This document shows positions 18,070 to 27,317 of a stretch of DNA of 64,000 nucleotides, piece by piece. This stretch comes from Actinoplanes nipponensis. GTDB taxonomy: Bacteria > Actinomycetota > Actinomycetes > Mycobacteriales > Micromonosporaceae. Positions within the stretch are counted from its first letter, which is position 1; the number at the start of each line of letters is the position of its first letter. Below the pieces are notes generated by a model, which did no database searches, had not been told where the DNA came from, and was given only the letters and a program-made list of their open reading frames with translations. The stretch lies in the NCBI RefSeq assembly GCF_016862275.1, contig NZ_BOMQ01000053.1, forward strand, positions 124,001 to 188,000. The letters are read 5' to 3'. Both the position numbers and the translations under genes were made by a program.

Positions 18070-19080
18070 TCATCGCAGGGCTTTCAGCGCGGTGCGGATC
18101 CGTTTGAGCAGCACCTCGTCGGTGCCGGGGTGCATCTGCGTGGTGTCCGCGGCGATCTCCTTGGGCAGCTTCGCCCCCGGCTTGCGCCGGGCCAGCCGCG
18201 GCGGCCGGTACCCCGGCCCGGTCTCCGTGGCCGCCCCGGGCGGGTCACCCGAGGCCGGGGCCGGTCGCTGCCCGACGATGATGGGTACGGTCGGACCGTC
18301 CCCGGGCAGCCGGGCCGGCCGGGGTACGTCCACAGCGGTGCCCCGGACCCGCGGCGGCCGGACCAGGTCGGGGCCGTCGCCGGCGCGCTCGCGTACCCGC
18401 GGGGGCTCGATCAGGCCGAGCGCCGCCAGCCGGCGCAGCTCCTGGATCGTGGCGTAGCCGGCCCGGCCGAGCAGCTGGGCCAGGTCCGCCGGGGTGCGCT
18501 GGCCGTCGGCGTGCACCAGCAGCTCCCACTGCGCCGCGGTGAGCGTGATCCGTTCGACCGGCGGGCGGGGCACCGGGATCACCGGGGCCGTGTCGAGCTG
18601 CGGGTGCGGGTAGATCTCGTCCAGCAGCCGGCCCCGGCGGCGGGCCTCGCGGACCACCGCGGCGGGGTCGACCTGCACGATCCGGCCCAGCCAGTGCGCG
18701 GCGCCGGCCAGGAACTCGACCGGCGCCGAGGCGGGGCCGAGGGCGAAGTACGCCGCGTCGTAGGTCGCGCCGAGCACGCACAGCTCCAGCTCGCCCTGGG
18801 TCAGGTGCCCCTGCTCGAGCAGGATCGGCCCGACCCGGGCGTGCGAGGTGCCGGCGTCCAGGGCGGCCTGCCAGGTGCGCGCGGCCAGCCGGCCGGAGGC
18901 CGTCAGCAGTTCGCCGACGCCGGGCGCGGCCGGCGACTCGGCGTAGGTCACCTGTCCCTCGGTGAGGTAGACGGTGCCGCCGGGCTGGCCGCCCACCACC
19001 AGCGCGCCGGTCTGCCGCTCGCCCGCTGCCTGCGTGAGCAGGCGCCCGGGCGCAGCGGTCTTCGAGGCCTTCACCGTCAC
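18070..19080 (-). CDS. DUF4388/PATAN-like protein with winged-helix region
   Basis: 336 residues. The N-terminal part (GRLLTQAAGERQTGALVVGG, GTVYLTEGQVTYAES) matches the DUF4388/PATAN pattern seen in gliding and signalling proteins. A middle region (WELLVHADGQRTPADLAQLL, then IQELRRLAALGLIEPP) reads as a winged helix. The last 100 residues are Pro-rich and probably disordered. It lies between two roadblock genes, so a shared signalling role with them is likely. Confidence 0.72.
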   Translation of the reverse strand: MTVKASKTAAPGRLLTQAAGERQTGALVVGGQPGGTVYLTEGQVTYAESPAAPGVGELLTASGRLAARTWQAALDAGTSHARVGPILLEQGHLTQGELELCVLGATYDAAYFALGPASAPVEFLAGAAHWLGRIVQVDPAAVVREARRRGRLLDEIYPHPQLDTAPVIPVPRPPVERITLTAAQWELLVHADGQRTPADLAQLLGRAGYATIQELRRLAALGLIEPPRVRERAGDGPDLVRPPRVRGTAVDVPRPARLPGDGPTVPIIVGQRPAPASGDPPGAATETGPGYRPPRLARRKPGAKLPKEIAADTTQMHPGTDEVLLKRIRTALKALR

Positions 19081-19107
19081 TCCTTCCCACCGGGTCGGTA
19101 CGCGGCA

Positions 19108-19488
19108 TCAGGTCGCCACGAGGTCCTCGGCGAGCGCCTGCATGCGGCGCCGGGCCACGGCGAGGTTGCCGCGGACCCGGTCCAGCCACACGTAGAGCAC
19201 CAGCCGGCTGTCGAAATCGGTCTGGACGAGCCGCAGCAGGTGGTAGCCCCCCGCGGTCGTGATGATCAGGTCTTCGAGCAGGTCGTGCGGTATCGCCGAG
19301 ACGAACAGCGACCTGCTCTGGGCGGCCTGCACGACGTCCGCCGTGCCCGCGGCCGCCGCGTCGTGGTCGGAGTTGGGTGCGGCTCCGGTCGCGGCGACCG
19401 GGAAGCCGGTGGTGTAGTCGACGATGCTGGCGCCGATCGCGCCCGGTATCGCCATGGCCTCCTGCAGGCAGTTCTCAACCCCGGGCAC
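19108..19488 (-). CDS. Roadblock/LC7-domain protein (3)
   Basis: 126 residues from the GTG that follows GAGGAG. The roadblock pattern is LQEAMAIPGAIGASIVDYTT, LIITTAGGYHLLRLVQ and NLAVARRRMQALAEDL. The upstream continuation of the frame reads as non-coding. It appears to open the four-gene cluster. Confidence 0.85.
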   Translation of the reverse strand: MPGVENCLQEAMAIPGAIGASIVDYTTGFPVAATGAAPNSDHDAAAAGTADVVQAAQSRSLFVSAIPHDLLEDLIITTAGGYHLLRLVQTDFDSRLVLYVWLDRVRGNLAVARRRMQALAEDLVAT

Positions 19489-19909
19489 ATCTCTCCTCAG
19501 CCGAGCGATGCTCCCGCCGTTCGCCGTACCCGGCCGTTGGCGGGACTGCCGGGCTCCTTTGCCACGGCCGGCCGGGGTGGTGCTGGTCGAGCCGGTCCCG
19601 GATCTTGCCGTCCGCGCCGTCACAATGGGCCATCCTGCGGCCACGTCGGGATCTTCGGTCGCACCCGTTGTGCGTCATCGTCTTCGATGCTCATCTCGTT
19701 GTGGATGCGCGTGGTCGGCCGCGCCGGGCGGCAGCGTCCCGGTACGCCCGCCCTCGACTCCTCGGACCGACGGCATCGACCTTTGCGGGGAGTCTGTGGT
19801 GCCATTGCGGGGCAGGGCGCACGGGCGGTGCGTCGTTCCGTCGTCATCCCGCCGCCGGGTGCGCGTAACATGATCGCCACTTTCGATGGCGTCACGTGAG
19901 GGAGAGCCG
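19489..19909. other. Intergenic region, no gene seen
   Basis: About 420 bases separate the roadblock cluster and the VOC gene, which are divergent. All frames here lack convincing codon bias. A TAACAT about 35 bases before the VOC start is a possible -10 element; nothing else stands out. Confidence 0.6.
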
Positions 19910-20275
19910 ATGCCCAGTCAGTGGGAGCAGGTCGTTGTCGACGCGGAGGACCCGGCACGGCTGGCCCGCTGGTGGGCGGAGGCCCTGGGCTATCGGATCG
20001 TGCACGAGGAGCCGGACGAGGTGGAGATCCGGCGTACCCCCGACACCCTGCCCGGCCTGCTGTTCACGCCCGTGCCGGAGGCCAAGAAGGGCAAGAACCG
20101 CCTGCACCTCGACCTGCGCCCGGACGACCAGGAGGCCGAGGTCGAGCGGCTGGTGGACATGGGCGCCCGGCCGGTGGACATCGGCCAGCACGACGTGAGC
20201 TGGGTGGTGCTCGCCGACCCGGAGGGCAACGAGTTCTGCGTGCTGTCCTCGCGCAAGCCCCCGGCTAGTACCTGA
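19910..20275 (+). CDS. VOC/glyoxalase-like domain protein
   Basis: 121 residues with a single vicinal-oxygen-chelate domain: VVVDAEDPARLARWWAEALG at the start, LHLDLRPDDQEAEVERLVDM in the middle and VLADPEGNEFCVL at the end, carrying the usual His and Glu metal positions. Function is unknown; members act on small molecules or give resistance by sequestration. It overlaps the convergent chemoreceptor gene by 11 bases. Confidence 0.85.
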   Translation: MPSQWEQVVVDAEDPARLARWWAEALGYRIVHEEPDEVEIRRTPDTLPGLLFTPVPEAKKGKNRLHLDLRPDDQEAEVERLVDMGARPVDIGQHDVSWVVLADPEGNEFCVLSSRKPPAST

Positions 20276-21854
20276 ACTGACCGATCAGCCCCTGGATCTC
20301 GTCCGCGGCGGCGCTGACCCGCTCGGCCGAGCGCCGGGTGGTGTTCGCGCTCTCGGCGGTCTCCCCGGTGGACGCGGTGATGCCGGTGACCGTGCCGCTG
20401 ATCTCGGTGGCCGCGGTGGACACCTCGCCGACGTTGCGGGCCATCAGCTCGGTGGTCGCCGACTGCTCCTCGACCGCCACGGCGATGGTCCGCTGGCCGT
20501 CGTCGATGCGGGTGATGACCCCGGCGATGGCGTCGATGGCGGCCGCCGTCCGGCCGGTCATGTCCTGGATGGCGGCGATCCGGGCGGTGATGTCGCTGGT
20601 CGCCCGCGCGGTCTCCTGGGCCAGGTCCTTGACCTCGGAGGCGACGACGGCGAAGCCCTTGCCCATGTCGCCGGCCCGGGCCGCCTCGATCGTGGCGTTG
20701 AGCGCGAGCAGGTTGGTCTGCTCGGCGATCGCGGTGATCAGCCGCACGATGTCGCCGATCTCCCGGCTGGCGTCGCTGAGCGTGCCGACCAGGGTCGTGG
20801 TGGCGGCGGCGTTCTCGCTGGCGGTCGCCGTCGTGGTCGCGGCGTCCGTGGTCTGCCGGGCGATCTCCCGGATGGAGGCCGACAGCTCCTCGGTCGCGGC
20901 CATCATGTCGGTCACCGAATGCGACACCTGCCGCGCCGCGCTGTCGGCGCTGCGGGCCTGCCCGGAGGTCTGCTCGGCCGAGGCGTCCAGCCGCCCGGCC
21001 AGGTCGCGCAGGTCGCCGCTGGCCGCGGTCAGCGCGCCGGCGCCGGCCGCCGTGGCGGCCACGGTGGTGCGGATGGCGGCGAGGGCCTCGTTCAGCGCCC
21101 GGGCCATCTCGCCGAGTTCGTCCCGGCGCGCGACCGGCACCTCGACGGTCAGGTCGCGGCCGGCGGCGGCCCGCAGCGCGGCCACCATCTGCCGCAACGG
21201 GCCGCGCACGGCCCGGATGGTGAGCAGCGCGGCCGCGGCCGTGAGGCCCGCTCCGGCCAGCCCGGCGGCCAGGATGAGCCAGTCGCTGGTACGCCCGGAG
21301 TCGTCGCCGATACGTCCTGCATCCTGCACCGCGGCCAGCATCGCGTCGTCGATGGCGCCGAGGTCCTCCTCCAGCGCCCCGAAGCTGTCCAGGAACTCCG
21401 GCAGCTTCGCCGCGGCGGCGGCATGATCGGTCGCGGCCAGCGCCACCAGCCCCTGGGCCGCCTCCCCGTACGCCACGACCTCGGGTCGCACCCGTGCGTA
21501 CTCGGTGGCGAGCGTGGGCGGCGCCGCGGCCGCGGCCGCGTCGTACTTGGTCACCAGGGTCTCCACGTGCTCGCTCACCTCCGCCACGGCGTAGGCCTCC
21601 CGCTGCGCCGCGGTGGTGGCGTAGAGCGCCGACATGACGTCGGCGCGCAGGCCGTCGTGCATCATGTCGGCGTTCCACTGGCTGCTCATGCCGTCGCTGA
21701 TCGCTGCCATGTCGGCGGTGGCCTTGGCCTGGTTCGCCGATCCCCACTGCGCGACGATGCCGACCAGGGCCACCGAGGCCACGCCTATCACCGCCATGAG
21801 CACCAGCCGGGCGACGATGGTGAACCGTGACCGGGTGTGCGAATCGGACTCCAC
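20265..21854 (-). CDS. Methyl-accepting chemotaxis protein
   Basis: 529 residues. A first membrane helix (about 12-36) is followed by a helical sensor region of about 150 residues, a second helix (about 192-212), a HAMP domain, and the long signalling coiled coil. The conserved hairpin tip EQTNLLALNATIEAARAGDM and GKGFAVVASEVKDLA are intact, so it should couple to CheW/CheA. No other che genes are in the window. The ligand is unknown. Confidence 0.93.
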   Translation of the reverse strand: MESDSHTRSRFTIVARLVLMAVIGVASVALVGIVAQWGSANQAKATADMAAISDGMSSQWNADMMHDGLRADVMSALYATTAAQREAYAVAEVSEHVETLVTKYDAAAAAAPPTLATEYARVRPEVVAYGEAAQGLVALAATDHAAAAAKLPEFLDSFGALEEDLGAIDDAMLAAVQDAGRIGDDSGRTSDWLILAAGLAGAGLTAAAALLTIRAVRGPLRQMVAALRAAAGRDLTVEVPVARRDELGEMARALNEALAAIRTTVAATAAGAGALTAASGDLRDLAGRLDASAEQTSGQARSADSAARQVSHSVTDMMAATEELSASIREIARQTTDAATTTATASENAAATTTLVGTLSDASREIGDIVRLITAIAEQTNLLALNATIEAARAGDMGKGFAVVASEVKDLAQETARATSDITARIAAIQDMTGRTAAAIDAIAGVITRIDDGQRTIAVAVEEQSATTELMARNVGEVSTAATEISGTVTGITASTGETAESANTTRRSAERVSAAADEIQGLIGQFRY

Positions 21855-21898
21855 ATCATTCGCATCGGCCGGTGGGACGGACGCCTTAGGGTGGGGAC

Positions 21899-23119
21899 AT
21901 GACGGACGGCGATGCCCATCGCTGGGTGCGCGAGCCCGCCAAGGACAGCGGTTACGGGCGCACCCAGTACGAGCGTGACCGGGCCCGCGTCCTGCACTCC
22001 GCCGGCTTCCGCCGGCTCGCCGCCAAGACCCAGGTGCACACCGCCGGCTCCGACGACTTCCTGCGGACCCGGCTGACCCACTCGCTCGAGGTCGCCCAGA
22101 TCTCCCGCGAGATGGGCGCCCGGCTGGGCTGCGACCCGGACGTGGTGGACGTGGCCGGGCTGGCCCACGACATCGGCCACCCGCCCTTCGGGCACAACGG
22201 CGAGGCCGCGCTGCACGCGGCCGCCCAGCCCTGCGGCGGCTTCGAGGGCAACGCGCAGACCCTGCGGGTGCTGACCCGGCTGGAGGCCAAGGTCGACGGC
22301 GCCGGGCTCAACCTCACCCGCGCCTCGCTCGACGCCAGCTGCAAGTACCCCTGGCCGCGGGTCCCCGGCCGGCGCAAGTTCGGCGTGTACGACGACGACC
22401 GCCCGGTCTTCGACTGGATCCGCCGCACCGCGCCCGCCGGCGAACGCCGCTGCCTGGAGGCCCAGGTCATGGACTGGGCCGACGACGTGGCCTACTCCGT
22501 GCACGACGTCGAGGACGGCGTGCACGGCCGCTACCTGTCGCTCCGGCCGCTGCTGCACGACGCCGGCGAGCGGGCCGAACTGTGCGCCGACGTGGCCGCC
22601 ACCTACTCCGACGAGACGCCGGAGGCGCTGGGCGAGGCCCTGCGGCTGCTGCTGGCCGACGAGGTGGTGACCGCCGTCGCCGACTACGACGGCGGCTACC
22701 GCTCTCAGGTCGCCCTCAAACGGATGACCAGCGTCCTGACCGGCCGCTTCGTCTCCTCGGCGGTCGGCGCGACGCACAGCCGGCACGGCTCCGACCCGGT
22801 CCGCCGCTACGCCGTCGACCTCATCGTCCCGCGCACCGTCCGTAACCAGTGCGCGCTGCTCAAGGGCATGGCGCTGCGCTACGTGATGCGCGCCCGGGCC
22901 GCCGAGCAGTGGTACGAACACCAGCGCGAGATCCTCATCGACCTGGTGGCCGTCCTCGGCGAGCGCGCACCGGCGCACCTGGACCCGATGTTCGCCGAGC
23001 TGTGGAAGGCCGCGGAGACGGACGCGGCGCGGTTGCGCGTGGTCATCGACCAGGTCGCCTCGCTGACCGACCCGGCGGCCGTCGCCTGGCACCGGACCCT
23101 GATGGCAGCGGGCCGGTGA
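21899..23119 (+). CDS. dgt: dGTP triphosphohydrolase
   Basis: 406 residues of the HD superfamily. Metal-binding motifs are TRLTHSLEVAQ, LAHDIGHPPFGHNGE and MDWADDVAYSVHDVEDG. The enzyme cleaves dNTPs to deoxynucleosides and triphosphate and so controls dNTP pools. It is followed by dnaG 19 bases downstream, a common actinobacterial arrangement. Confidence 0.95.
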   Translation: MTDGDAHRWVREPAKDSGYGRTQYERDRARVLHSAGFRRLAAKTQVHTAGSDDFLRTRLTHSLEVAQISREMGARLGCDPDVVDVAGLAHDIGHPPFGHNGEAALHAAAQPCGGFEGNAQTLRVLTRLEAKVDGAGLNLTRASLDASCKYPWPRVPGRRKFGVYDDDRPVFDWIRRTAPAGERRCLEAQVMDWADDVAYSVHDVEDGVHGRYLSLRPLLHDAGERAELCADVAATYSDETPEALGEALRLLLADEVVTAVADYDGGYRSQVALKRMTSVLTGRFVSSAVGATHSRHGSDPVRRYAVDLIVPRTVRNQCALLKGMALRYVMRARAAEQWYEHQREILIDLVAVLGERAPAHLDPMFAELWKAAETDAARLRVVIDQVASLTDPAAVAWHRTLMAAGR

Positions 23120-23138
23120 GGCGAGGCAGTATGTAGCC

Positions 23139-24986
23139 GTGGCGGGCAGGGTCAAGGACGAGGACATCGCGCTGGTCCGCGACCGGACCTCGATCGCGGA
23201 CATCATCAACGAGACCGTGACGCTGCGCTCGGCCGGCGGCGGCAACCTCAAGGGGCTGTGCCCGTTCCACGACGAGAAGACCCCGTCGTTCACCGTCTCG
23301 CCCGCCCGAAATGTTTACTTTTGCCACGGCTGCGGGGCGGGCGGCGACGCCATCAAGTTCCTCATGGACGCCGAGCACCTGACCTTCCTCGAGTCCGTCG
23401 AGCGGCTGGCCGGCCGGGCCGGCATCCAGCTGCGCTACGACGAGTCCGGCTTCAAGAACGACGGCCCGCGCCAGCAGCCGGGCCAGAAGCAGCGCCTGAT
23501 CGCCGCGCACGCCGCCGCCGCCCAGTTCTACGCCGAGCAGTTGTCCACGCCCGGCGCCCGCAAGGCCCGCGAGTTCCTCGCCCAGCGGGGCTTCGGCCGC
23601 GACGCCGCGGAGAAGTACGGCTGCGGCTTCGCCCCCGACGGCTGGGACCTGCTGGCCAAGCACCTGCGGCAGAAGGGCTTCACGGCCGAGGAGCTGACCG
23701 TCGGCGGCCTGGCCAAGCCGGCCCGTTCCGGCTCGCTCATCGACCGGTTCCGCCGCCGCCTGCTGTGGCCGATCCGGGACCTGACCGGCGACGTGATCGG
23801 CTTCGGCGCCCGCAAGCTGTTCGACGACGACGACGGCCCGAAGTACCTGAACACCCCGGAGTCGCCGCTCTACAAGAAGTCGCACGTGCTCTACGGCATC
23901 GACCACGCCAAGCGGGAGATGGCCAAGCAGGGCCGGGCGGTGATCGTCGAGGGCTACACCGACGTGATGGCCTGTCACGAGGCCGGCGAGCCGACGGCCG
24001 TGGCGACCTGCGGCACGGCCTTCGGTATCGACCACATCGGGGTGCTGCGGCGGCTGCTGATGGACAGCGACAGCTTCACCGGCGAGATCATCTACACCTT
24101 CGACGGGGACGCGGCCGGGCAGAAGGCGGCGCTGCGGGCGTTCGAGGAGGACCAGCGTTTCGTCGGGCGTACCTTCATCGCGGTCAGCCCGGACAACATG
24201 GACCCTTGCGAGCTGCGGCTGGCCCGCGGTGACCTGGCGGTCCGGGACATGATCGCGAGCCGGGAGCCGCTGGTCGACTTCGCGCTGCGGCAGACGCTGG
24301 CCCGCTTCGATCTGGACACCGTCGAGGGCCGGGTGGAGGCCATGCGCAAGGCCGCGCCGCTGGTGGCCAAGATCAAGGACCGGGAGAAGCGTCCCGAGTA
24401 CGCCCGCAAGCTCGCCGGCGATCTGGGCATGGACCTGGAGCCCGTGCAGCGCGCGGTGGCCGCCGCCTCCGCGCCGGAGCAGTCCGGGGCGCCGACCCCG
24501 CGCCGGCCGGCCGACAGCCCGCAGCGCCTGGTGGAACGCGAGGCGCTGAAGCTGGCCCTGCAGTATCCGGTGCTGGCCGGCCCGATGTTCGACGCGCTCG
24601 GCCCGGAGTGCTACGGCGACGCGGTCTTCCAGGGCATCCGCAAGGCCATCGCGGCCGCCGGCGGGACCGCGGCGGCCACCGGCGGCGCCGGCTGGATCGA
24701 GTCGGTCCGCGACGCCTGTGACGATCTGGGCGGCAAGGCCCTGGTCGGCGAGCTGGCGGTGGTGCCGCTGCACGTCGACGGCGAGGCCGATCTGCGGTAC
24801 GTGCAGGTGACGCTGGCCCGGTTGCAGGTGGGGGCGGTCACCACCCGGATCAAGGAGCTGAAGTCCAAGGTGCAGCGGATCAACCCGGTCGCCCACAAGG
24901 ACGAGTACCTGGCCCTGGCCGGGGAGCTCTTCTCCCTCGAACAGCACGCGCGCGCCCTGCGCGACCAAGCGGCAGGTGGATTGTGA
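23139..24986 (+). CDS. dnaG: DNA primase
   Basis: 615 residues from a GTG. The CHC2 zinc finger (GLCPFHDEKTPSFTV and YFCHGCGAGGDAI), the Toprim domain (VIVEGYTDVMACHEAGE, then YTFDGDAAGQKAALRA) and a C-terminal DnaB-interacting region are in the usual order. It makes RNA primers at the replication fork. Its stop overlaps the next gene's GTG. Confidence 0.97.
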   Translation: MAGRVKDEDIALVRDRTSIADIINETVTLRSAGGGNLKGLCPFHDEKTPSFTVSPARNVYFCHGCGAGGDAIKFLMDAEHLTFLESVERLAGRAGIQLRYDESGFKNDGPRQQPGQKQRLIAAHAAAAQFYAEQLSTPGARKAREFLAQRGFGRDAAEKYGCGFAPDGWDLLAKHLRQKGFTAEELTVGGLAKPARSGSLIDRFRRRLLWPIRDLTGDVIGFGARKLFDDDDGPKYLNTPESPLYKKSHVLYGIDHAKREMAKQGRAVIVEGYTDVMACHEAGEPTAVATCGTAFGIDHIGVLRRLLMDSDSFTGEIIYTFDGDAAGQKAALRAFEEDQRFVGRTFIAVSPDNMDPCELRLARGDLAVRDMIASREPLVDFALRQTLARFDLDTVEGRVEAMRKAAPLVAKIKDREKRPEYARKLAGDLGMDLEPVQRAVAAASAPEQSGAPTPRRPADSPQRLVEREALKLALQYPVLAGPMFDALGPECYGDAVFQGIRKAIAAAGGTAAATGGAGWIESVRDACDDLGGKALVGELAVVPLHVDGEADLRYVQVTLARLQVGAVTTRIKELKSKVQRINPVAHKDEYLALAGELFSLEQHARALRDQAAGGL

Positions 24987-25513
24987 GTCTCTTCCGTCGG
25001 CGTCCCAAGCTCCCCGCCGCGCTGCGGCCGGCCCTCGAGGCGGAGGAACGCGTCCTGGCCTGGGCCCACGTCGGTGAGCCGGGCGACCAGGTGCTGGTGG
25101 CCACCAACCGGGGCCTGTGGCTGCCCGGCGGCGAGCGGCTCGGCTGGCACGAGATCCACAAGGTGGCCTGGTCCGGCCGTGAGCTGCTGATCACGCCGGC
25201 CGAGGTGGCCCAGCAGCGCGACGGTTACACCGTGCAGGTCGACGCGCCGGTGCGGGGCTTCCTGCTGCTGGAGCCGGGGGAGCTGCCCGACCAGGTGCGC
25301 ACCCGGGTGACGCGGTCGGTGGCGTACACCTCGCACCACCCGCTGCCGCCCAACGGCGGCGTCCGGGTGGTCGGCCGCCGGGTCAGCGGGGTGGACGGCC
25401 TGAGCTGGGCGGTGCGGTACGACGCGAAGACGGCGGTGGACGCCGAGCCGATCATCGAGGTCACCGATCAGCTCGTGGGTTCGGCGCGGGAGGCCACCAC
25501 CCCGCCGGCCTGA
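24983..25513 (+). CDS. Conserved actinobacterial protein coupled to dnaG
   Basis: 176 residues from a GTG overlapping the dnaG stop (GTGA). It has a mainly beta pattern with LPGGERLGWHEIHKVAWSG and VTRSVAYTSHHPLP, which suggests a PH-like fold, but I do not recognise a named family. No membrane helix or signal peptide. Coupling to dnaG could mean only co-expression. Confidence 0.75.
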   Translation: MSLFRRRPKLPAALRPALEAEERVLAWAHVGEPGDQVLVATNRGLWLPGGERLGWHEIHKVAWSGRELLITPAEVAQQRDGYTVQVDAPVRGFLLLEPGELPDQVRTRVTRSVAYTSHHPLPPNGGVRVVGRRVSGVDGLSWAVRYDAKTAVDAEPIIEVTDQLVGSAREATTPPA

Positions 25514-25546
25514 TTTCTGTCGGACCCCTTCACTAGGGTCGGTCGG

Positions 25547-26467
25547 GTGACGCTCATTCACGCCCGGGGGCTGGTCAAACGGTTCGGCGACTTCACCGCG
25601 GTCGACGGCATCGACGTCGACGTGCAGCGCGGGGAGGCGTTCGGCTTCCTGGGCCCCAACGGCGCGGGCAAGAGCTCGACCATGCGCATGATCGGCTGTG
25701 TCTCGCCGCCCACCGGCGGTGTGCTGCGCATCCTCGACCTGGATCCGCACCGCGACGGCCCGGCGATCCGCGCCCGGCTGGGCGTCTGCCCGCAGCTCGA
25801 CAATCTCGACCTCGAGCTGACCGTGCGGGAAAACCTGACCACGTATGCCCGCTTCTTCGGCATCCCGCGCAAGGTGGCCCGCGCCCGCGCCGACGAGCTG
25901 CTCGACTTCGTCCAGCTCACCGAGCGCGCCGGCAGCAAGGTCGAGCCGCTGTCCGGCGGCATGAAGAGGCGGCTGACGATCGCCCGGGCGCTGGTCAACG
26001 AGCCCGAGATCGTGCTGCTCGACGAGCCCACCACCGGCCTCGACCCGCAGGCCCGCCACCTGGTGTGGGAGCGGCTGTTCCGGCTCAAGCAGCAGGGGGT
26101 GACGCTCGTGCTGACCACTCACTACATGGACGAGGCCGAGCAGCTCTGCGACCGCCTGGTGGTGATGGACGGCGGCCGGATCGTGGCCGAGGGCTCACCG
26201 CGGGCCCTGATCGAGCGGTATTCCACCCGTGAGGTGGTCGAGCTGCGGTTCAACGCCGAGTCCCAGGACGTCTTCGCGGGCAAGCTGGCCGGCGTGGGGG
26301 AGCGGCTGGAGGTGCTGCCCGACCGCATCCTGCTCTACGTGGCCGACGGCGACGACGCGGTGGCCGAGGTGCAGCGGCGGGCGTTGAGCCCGGCCAGCGT
26401 GCTGGTGCGCCGCAGCAGCCTGGAGGACGTCTTCCTGCACCTGACGGGCCGGACCCTTGTCGACTGA
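25547..26467 (+). CDS. ABC exporter ATPase (NodI/DrrA-like)
   Basis: 306 residues from a GTG. Walker A is GPNGAGKSS, the signature LSGGMKRR, Walker B VLLDEPTTGLD. The fold and the EDVFLHLTGRTL tail match ATPases of the DrrA/NodI type, which pair with ABC-2 permeases. Two such permeases follow at once, so together they form one exporter, perhaps of a lipid, polysaccharide or drug; no substrate is evident. Confidence 0.92.
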   Translation: MTLIHARGLVKRFGDFTAVDGIDVDVQRGEAFGFLGPNGAGKSSTMRMIGCVSPPTGGVLRILDLDPHRDGPAIRARLGVCPQLDNLDLELTVRENLTTYARFFGIPRKVARARADELLDFVQLTERAGSKVEPLSGGMKRRLTIARALVNEPEIVLLDEPTTGLDPQARHLVWERLFRLKQQGVTLVLTTHYMDEAEQLCDRLVVMDGGRIVAEGSPRALIERYSTREVVELRFNAESQDVFAGKLAGVGERLEVLPDRILLYVADGDDAVAEVQRRALSPASVLVRRSSLEDVFLHLTGRTLVD

Positions 26468-26551
26468 GACTCTCGTGCGCCCGGTCCGTGGCGGCGGGCA
26501 GCGCGGCGCCCCGCCGGTCGGCACCGAGACGATGCGCCGGCGGGGTCCCCG

Positions 26552-27304
26552 ATGACGCGCTTCGTGCTGGAATACCACCTGGTCGCGTACCGCCGGGTCT
26601 GGCGGGGCAGTGTGCTGTCGTCGTTCGTGCTGCCGCTGCTGACCATGCTCGGCTTCGGGGTGGGGGTCGGGACGTACGTCACCGGCGGCGTCGACGGGGT
26701 GCCCTACCTGGACTGGATCGTGCCCGGCCTGATCGCGTCCACCGCCATGCAGGTCGCGATCGGCGACTCGTCCTGGCCGGTGCTGGGCGGTTTCGAGTGG
26801 CAGCGGATCTACTTCGGGCAGGCGGCCGCCCCGCTGCGGGTGGCCGACATCCTGGACGGGCATCTGGCGTTCGTGGTGTTCCGCACGCTGACCAGCTGCG
26901 CGGCGTTCCTCGTGATCGCCACCGCGTTCGGCGCGATGCACTCGTGGTGGGCGCTGGCGACGCTCCCGGTCGCCGCGCTGGTCGGCCTGGCGGTGGCCAC
27001 CCCGACGTTTGCGTACGCGGCGACGATCCGCGTCGACAGCTACCTGGCGGTGCTGTTCCGGCTCGGCGTGATCCCGATGTCGCTGTTCTCCGGGGTGTTC
27101 TTCCCGGTGGAGTCGCTGCTGGGCCCGTTGCGCTGGATCGCGTACGCGCTGCCGCTGTGGCACGGCGTGGAGCTGAGCCGGGCCGCCACGCTGGGCGTCG
27201 CGCCGGCCTGGTCGCTGGTGGGGCACGTGCTCTATCTGTCCCTGTGGGCGGGCGCCGGCTGGCTGCTGGCCCACCGGCAGTTCACCCGCCGGCTCGTGGT
27301 GTGA
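26552..27304 (+). CDS. ABC-2 type permease (1)
   Basis: 250 residues with about six membrane helices. The patterns LDWIVPGLIASTAMQVAI and SGVFFPVESLLGPLRWIAYA match NodJ-like ABC-2 exporter subunits. It lies 84 bases after the ATPase gene; 13 bases separate it from the second permease. Confidence 0.88.
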   Translation: MTRFVLEYHLVAYRRVWRGSVLSSFVLPLLTMLGFGVGVGTYVTGGVDGVPYLDWIVPGLIASTAMQVAIGDSSWPVLGGFEWQRIYFGQAAAPLRVADILDGHLAFVVFRTLTSCAAFLVIATAFGAMHSWWALATLPVAALVGLAVATPTFAYAATIRVDSYLAVLFRLGVIPMSLFSGVFFPVESLLGPLRWIAYALPLWHGVELSRAATLGVAPAWSLVGHVLYLSLWAGAGWLLAHRQFTRRLVV

Positions 27305-27317
27305 GGGAGGACCTGAC

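Noticed and set aside
17521..19899. A 792-codon open frame on the plus strand opposite the roadblock cluster
   Set aside because: It is the antisense shadow of three roadblock genes and a DUF4388 gene, which have recognisable domains and coupled starts; the frame lacks a ribosome site and normal composition.
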